From Pseudomonadota bacterium (GTDB taxonomy: Bacteria > Pseudomonadota > Gammaproteobacteria > SZUA-229), in NCBI GenBank assembly GCA_030836935.1, contig JAUPMA010000324.1, positions 1 to 11,429 of the forward strand: a stretch of DNA of 11,429 nt. The letters run 5' to 3'. The position numbers and the translations under genes were made by a program. Shown one piece after another: positions 8,693 through 11,429 of the stretch (position 1 is its first letter; each line of letters starts with the position of its first letter). The notes beneath the pieces were generated by a model. That model made no database searches. It worked only from the letters and a program-made list of their open reading frames with translations, and was not told the origin of the DNA.

Positions 8693-8723
8693 GAACCCGC
8701 GCGGGTTCAACTCCCGCATACCA
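8693..8723 (+). other. tRNA/tmRNA 3'-end-like remnant
   Basis: GCGGG-TTCAACT-CCCGC at 8701-8717 is a textbook T arm: 5-bp stem and 7-base loop beginning TTCAA. It is followed by ATACCA, similar to an acceptor end with CCA. I cannot find a matching 5' acceptor strand, D arm or anticodon arm upstream, so this is not an intact tRNA. GAACCCGC-GCGGGTTC at 8693-8708 is also a perfect 16-base palindrome. It may be a fossil or att-site fragment left by an integrative element. Confidence 0.45.
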
Positions 8724-8765
8724 ATAAAAAAGGCCACCCAAAAATCGGGTGGCTTTTGTTATTGG
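8721..8765. terminator. terminator-like hairpin 1
   Basis: GCCACCC at 8733-8739 pairs with GGGTGGC at 8747-8753 (7-base loop), followed by TTTT. Outside the core, the inverted repeat continues to CCAATAA and TTATTGG, giving 19-base arms with two mismatches (8721-8739 and 8747-8765). The A tract on one side and T tract on the other would let it work in both directions. It is the first plausible terminator downstream of alaS. Confidence 0.65.
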
Positions 8766-8790
8766 TGGGGTGGCGTGGCGGGAATTATTC
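8763..8790 (-). other. tRNA/tmRNA 3'-end-like remnant, reverse strand
   Basis: Read on the - strand the segment gives TTCCCGCCACGCCACCCCACCA, resembling the T-arm 3' half plus acceptor and CCA end of a tmRNA or tRNA-Ser, immediately followed by terminator-like hairpin 1. The T-arm 5' half is not preserved. Resemblance judged by eye. Confidence 0.3.
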
Positions 8791-8947
8791 GGCCCATCCA
8801 TGGGCCTCACCCCGTTGGGGCCATTTTCATGATGAATCATGAAAATGTTCAATTTCGTTCCAGACGAAATTAGTGAACCGTTCTTGCGTGTGAAGGTGAC
8901 ACGCAATCGAGGGTGCGAAGCACGCAAAGGCTCGCGGCTTCGCATCC
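8791..8947. repeat. array of consecutive hairpins
   Basis: Five or more stems follow one another almost without gaps: GGCCCAT/ATGGGCC (8791-8806); CCCC/GGGG (8810-8820); CATTTTCATGAT/ATCATGAAAATG, 12 bp (8822-8847); AATTTCGT/ACGAAATT, 8 bp (8851-8871); TTGCGTGT/ACACGCAA, 8 bp (8884-8906); and GGGTGCGAAGC/GCTTCGCATCC, 11 bp with one G-T (8911-8947). The whole array is bracketed by GGTGGCGTGG (8769-8778) and its inverse CCACGCCACC (8946-8955). No reading frame explains it. It could be a structured RNA, a small non-autonomous element or a decayed tRNA/tmRNA array. Confidence 0.6.
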
Positions 8948-9015
8948 ACGCCACCGCCACAAACAAACAAGGCCACCCGTAAAGGGTGGCCTTGTTTGTT
9001 TGGTGGAGGTGGCGT
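8946..9015. terminator. terminator-like hairpin 2 with long arms
   Basis: AAACAAACAAGGCCACCC at 8961-8978 and its exact reverse complement at 8984-9001 form a perfect 18-bp stem around GTAAA. The symmetry goes further: ACGCCACC at 8948-8955 matches GGTGGCGT at 9008-9015, giving roughly 30-base arms with one insertion and one mismatch. The core GGCCACCC/GGGTGGCC is the same as in hairpin 1, so the two are related copies. A strong bidirectional terminator is the simplest reading. Confidence 0.65.
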
Positions 9016-9025
9016 CAATTTCGCC
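9000..9025 (-). other. tmRNA-type acceptor end, reverse strand
   Basis: On the - strand this reads GACGCCACCTCCACCA, whose CCACCTCCACCA matches the common 3' end of gammaproteobacterial tmRNA, followed directly by hairpin 2. No tmRNA body is visible beside it, so it is most likely a duplicated 3'-end fragment or attachment-site trace. Confidence 0.35.
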
Positions 9026-9267
9026 ATTCAAGTAACTTGCTGAATCTAGAAATAAAAACAACATTGAATATTTCCTGTTACCCTTTGTTATACCCCGGTT
9101 GAAATTATTCTGATGCCGGGATGCTGATTCAGTTGTGAATGACATCATTATTACCCAGAAAATTATACCAAGCCAAGTGTAATTATCGAAAAAAACGAAT
9201 CGCATAATAGTATTGATCGCTGCGAGCACGATTAAGTCATCCTGTTTTTGCGAAGTAAGTGGCTATT
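9026..9267. other. AT-rich intergenic, no supported gene
   Basis: This stretch between the hairpin array and the small membrane protein gene is AT-rich. An open frame on the - strand starting at 9229 runs into the hairpins and looks accidental. No promoter, RNA or repeat could be supported. Confidence 0.35.
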
Positions 9268-9411
9268 TTAACGCGTGATGTGTTTGCGTCGAATATTCTT
9301 TCTGGAATGTTTATATATGATGCGATTCTGCTTGATGACTTGCCACAATAAAAAAATTCCGAAGCCAAAAAAACAAACGATGATGAAGATCATGACTGTC
9401 TCGGATGGCAT
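9268..9411 (-). CDS. 47-residue single-pass membrane protein, function unknown
   Basis: I do not recognise a family. Seen: an ATG at 9411-9409 on the - strand, preceded by AAGGA eight bases upstream, a good Shine-Dalgarno; 47 codons ending in TAA at 9268-9270. The protein starts MPSETV, has one strongly hydrophobic stretch at about residues 6-26 (IFIIVCFFGFGIFLLW) and ends in a lysine/arginine-rich tail (KHSRKNIRRKHITR). By the positive-inside rule, the tail should be cytoplasmic and the N-terminus outside. An internal ATG at residue 7 is a possible start but lacks the ribosome site. No partner gene is adjacent; the insertion sequence lies upstream. Such proteins can be CcoQ-like small subunits, stress peptides or type I toxins, but nothing here decides. 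Confidence 0.55.
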   Translation of the reverse strand: MPSETVMIFIIVCFFGFGIFLLWQVIKQNRIIYKHSRKNIRRKHITR

Positions 9412-9604
9412 AAAGTATTTCCTTGTCACGTGAATAATCCAGTGACGGGTATGTTGTAGAAATTAAGTCAATATTTTTTAGAAAACAGTGCAAACAGGAA
9501 AGATGCCGCAAGCGAATGGCTGTACGGCATTTCCACGATACCAGATTAGTATTGTCACCCTATTACTGTATTAGTCGATGCTTGTCTATCCAGGCCATGA
9601 TGTC
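9412..9604. other. intergenic between small membrane gene and IS end
   Basis: It should contain the promoter of the small gene on the - strand. A TTGACT lies at 9471-9466 (- strand), but no good -10 sits at the right distance. ATGCCG and CGGCAT near 9504-9531 could form a 6-bp stem with a long loop. Nothing else is supported. Confidence 0.35.
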
Positions 9605-9654
9605 TGTTGGCGCTGGGATAAAATTGACCACCTGTGCTGACTTAAAATTGACCA
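9605..9654. repeat. IS21 terminal repeats
   Basis: Two direct copies of TAAAATTGACCA, 24 bases apart, lie behind the TG-starting tip. IS21 elements carry several such subterminal copies at both ends as transposase binding sites. The exact tip is inferred from the TG rule, not from a seen duplication. Confidence 0.7.
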
Positions 9655-9661
9655 GGCGTTT

Positions 9662-9685
9662 AGCGGCGTAGCCTACTACGCCGCT
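9662..9685. terminator. hairpin downstream of istB inside the IS
   Basis: AGCGGCGTAG and CTACGCCGCT form a perfect 10-bp stem around CCTA. It sits between the terminal repeats and the istB stop. No long T tract follows on the - strand, so it could stop or slow transcripts entering or leaving the element rather than act as a standard terminator. Confidence 0.55.
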
Positions 9686-9753
9686 GTGGATAAGTCTAAA
9701 TATTTGCCGTTGTTTTACCCTCCTGTTTTGTTTGTCATTGGTTGTTCAATCTT

Positions 9754-10563
9754 TCAGAATTCTTCAACTTCCTCGGTTCCGGATCGTTGTGCTTTCTCCC
9801 GGGATTTAATCCGTGCCTTGGCGGTTGCGCTGCTGTGTTTGAATCGGTAGGACTCGTTGCCGGTTTCAATGATGTGGCAGTGATGTGTTAATCGATCCAG
9901 CAAGGCCGTGGTCAGCTTGGCATCACCAAACACGCTGCTCCATTCCGAAAAAATCAGATTGGTGGTGATGATCACGCTGGTTCTTTCATAGAGTTTGGAA
10001 AGCAAGTGAAACAGTAACGCGCCACCGGTTTGCGAGAACGGCAAGTAACCCAGCTCATCGAGAATCACCAAATCCTTTTGCATCAAACTCAAGGCCAGCT
10101 TGCCTTGCTTGCCGGCGGCTTTTTCCTGTTCCAGGGTATTCACCAGATCAACCGTGGAGAAAAAGCGCACGCGTTTGCCGTGGTGCTGAATGCCGGTCAT
10201 GCCCAGTGCGGTGGCCAGGTGGCTTTTACCGGTGCCGGTGCCGCCGATCAAGACGACGTTTTGTGCCGCGTCGGTAAAGGTCATGGTGGCCAATCGCTGG
10301 ATCAGTGAGGCATCCACTTTGGATTGGCTGAAATCAAAGCCGGACAAATGACGCTGTACCGGAAATTTGGCCGCATGTATCTGGTAGCTAATCGAACGGA
10401 TACCACGATCGGTGGCTTCCGCTTCCAGCAGATGACGCAATAACCATTCCGACGATTCCATGGAAGCGGTGGCACCGGATGCGCCCTGGCTTTGCAGTTC
10501 GACATAACTGTCAGCCATGCCATAAAGTTTGAGTGCCTTGAGTTGCGTGATGATGTCAGACAT
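9754..10563 (-). CDS. istB: IS21-family helper ATPase IstB
   Basis: AAA+ ATPase that assists the IstA transposase in target selection and strand transfer, related to DnaC/DnaA-type loaders. Seen: 269 residues, usual length; an N-terminal helical region ([13 protein letters not shown]); Walker A GGTGTGKS at 107-114; Walker [13 protein letters not shown] at 165-176; the IITTNL sensor segment near 200; and the [13 protein letters not shown] region near the C-terminus. Its ATG overlaps the istA stop by eight bases (ATGTCTGA), the usual translational coupling in this family. The frame is intact. Confidence 0.95.
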   Translation of the reverse strand: MSDIITQLKALKLYGMADSYVELQSQGASGATASMESSEWLLRHLLEAEATDRGIRSISYQIHAAKFPVQRHLSGFDFSQSKVDASLIQRLATMTFTDAAQNVVLIGGTGTGKSHLATALGMTGIQHHGKRVRFFSTVDLVNTLEQEKAAGKQGKLALSLMQKDLVILDELGYLPFSQTGGALLFHLLSKLYERTSVIITTNLIFSEWSSVFGDAKLTTALLDRLTHHCHIIETGNESYRFKHSSATAKARIKSREKAQRSGTEEVEEF

Positions 10564-11429
10564 GGGACACCGCCTGCACGTTCAAGCTGTCGTAACGCGC
10601 CGTATCCGCCCTGGGTTCTTCCGTAAGTGTTAAACCGGTTTCGGCTTTTTCCAGCGGCTGTGAAGGCATCAGTCGCGCCAGCACATTTAAAATATGCTCA
10701 ACACTGGGCGCGCCGGATTCCAGCACCAACTCGACGGCGACCTGAACCGCTTCTACGCCATGCACCGGCACCGCTGCCAACACCTTGGCCATGATGCGAT
10801 CACCCAGTTGGCGTTCGCGTCGTCGCAACGCGGCTTGTAATTGAATGAAGGGCGCGGGCATGTCGGCAAACGGTGCGCCGTTACGTAACGCGCCGGGTTT
10901 GTGTTCGATCAGGGGAATGTAATGCTGCCAGTGGTAACTGACGCGATCACGATCCAGAAATCGGGGATGACTCGCCACGAGGCTGTTCTCGGCGGTGACA
11001 TCAATCCGTTCCGGATACAAATGGATCGCGACCCGATGGTTGGCCAGATGACAGGGAACCGAATACCGATTGCGTTGCACGCTCACCAGACAGGTACTGG
11101 ATACCCGCGCCAGCACTTCAACATAACCATCGAAGGGCGTTGGCATGGGCATCAAGTAAAGCTGTTCCTGCGCCAGCGCGTCCGCCACCGTAATATCGGC
11201 GTAGTCTGGATGTGGCAGCTCGGACCATAATGCACGGCAGCGCCTTTCCAGCCAGCTATTTAACTCGGCAAACGAATGAAACGTTTGCAACTTCGCATCC
11301 AGCCAGACACGACGCCGTGAATCCTGCACGTTCTTCTCGACAATGCCTTTCTCCCAACCCGAGGCGACATTGCAGAAATCCGGATCAAACAGATAATGCG
11401 CCGTCATCGCAAAAAAACGGCTGTTCACA
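10556..11429 (-). CDS. istA: IS21-family transposase IstA, C-terminal part
   Basis: The DDE transposase of the element, of which only the C-terminal 290 or so residues lie in the window; the gene starts beyond the right edge, so the first codon seen is not the true start. Seen: [17 protein letters not shown] near the beginning, holding the third catalytic acid (the E of the VE pair); the following [17 protein letters not shown]; and the Mu-transposase-like C-terminal beta-barrel region with [21 protein letters not shown] and [18 protein letters not shown]. No frameshift in the visible part. The helix-turn-helix and the first two catalytic aspartates are outside the window. Confidence 0.93.
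   Translation of the reverse strand, partial: VNSRFFAMTAHYLFDPDFCNVASGWEKGIVEKNVQDSRRRVWLDAKLQTFHSFAELNSWLERRCRALWSELPHPDYADITVADALAQEQLYLMPMPTPFDGYVEVLARVSSTCLVSVQRNRYSVPCHLANHRVAIHLYPERIDVTAENSLVASHPRFLDRDRVSYHWQHYIPLIEHKPGALRNGAPFADMPAPFIQLQAALRRRERQLGDRIMAKVLAAVPVHGVEAVQVAVELVLESGAPSVEHILNVLARLMPSQPLEKAETGLTLTEEPRADTARYDSLNVQAVSHV

Larger units (their letters stand above)
9605..11429 (-). mobile_element. IS21-family insertion sequence, istB-side end and body
   Basis: The element runs off the right edge. Its istB-side end is placed at 9605, where TGTTGGCGCTGGGATAAAAT begins with the TG expected for IS21 ends. Inside it are two copies of TAAAATTGACCA (9619-9630 and 9643-9654), the multiple terminal repeats typical of IS21, then a hairpin and istB and istA in the standard overlapping order on the - strand. 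Both visible genes are undamaged, so it may be recent or active. The other end and the target duplication are not visible. Confidence 0.85.

Noticed and set aside
8650..8725. Complete tRNA gene ending at the T arm at 8701-8717
   Set aside because: No 5' acceptor strand pairing with the 3' end, no D arm and no convincing anticodon arm were found upstream.
8847..8860. Second SOS box (GTTC-N6-GTTC)
   Set aside because: The spacing is six instead of seven, it is part of a hairpin and no gene start follows.
8791..8947. CRISPR array
   Set aside because: The region is repetitive only as inverted repeats of different sequence; there are no regularly spaced direct repeats with spacers and no cas genes.
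8664..8966. 100-codon open frame on the - strand containing GLFYWYAGVEPARVHKF
   Set aside because: This peptide pattern is the familiar false translation of a reversed tRNA T arm. It supports the tRNA-remnant reading rather than a protein.
8870..9229. 119-codon open frame on the - strand starting at GTG 9229
   Set aside because: It begins with a somewhat hydrophobic segment but runs straight through terminator-like hairpin 2 and the tmRNA-like fragments; composition changes midway and no good ribosome site is seen. Most likely accidental.
9311..9511. 66-codon open frame on the - strand
   Set aside because: It overlaps the better-supported 47-codon gene in another frame, lacks a ribosome site and has no membrane or domain pattern.

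Overview
The window is a mid-GC bacterial chromosome segment, most likely from a non-enteric gammaproteobacterium. Housekeeping gene order (pncC, thpR, lexA, recA, recX, alaS, all on the + strand) and protein similarity suggest this, but no species can be named from sequence alone.

Layout. Positions 10-2313 hold a membrane-anchored CHASE4-GGDEF-EAL protein for cyclic-di-GMP turnover. Positions 2413-3530 hold pncC (pyridine nucleotide salvage) and thpR (RNA 2',3'-cyclic phosphodiesterase), separated by two short hairpins, the second of which contains the probable thpR ribosome binding site. Positions 3592-5816 form a compact SOS cluster, lexA-recA-recX. alaS follows at 5932-8532.

Positions 8533-9604 change character: there is no conventional gene. 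About 330 bases are packed with consecutive perfect or near-perfect hairpins, including two terminator-like structures and pieces resembling the 3' ends of tRNA or tmRNA in both orientations. Next is an AT-rich stretch that hides one convincing 47-codon membrane-protein gene on the - strand (9268-9411). From 9605 to the right edge lies an IS21-family insertion sequence on the - strand, with its terminal repeats, a subterminal hairpin, istB complete and istA cut by the window end.

How the genes work together. LexA represses its own promoter and probably, through co-transcription, recA and recX. RecA filaments trigger LexA self-cleavage and RecX restrains RecA. The lexA promoter carries GAAC-N7-GAAC, the half-site arrangement known from alphaproteobacterial SOS boxes, and no CTGT-N8-ACAG box of the E. 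coli type. The LexA recognition helix also differs from the E. coli one. The 8.5-9.6 kb interval looks like an insertion hot spot next to alaS. I saw no CRISPR array, toxin-antitoxin pair or defence system. The least explained parts are the hairpin array, the small membrane protein and the SOS operator.
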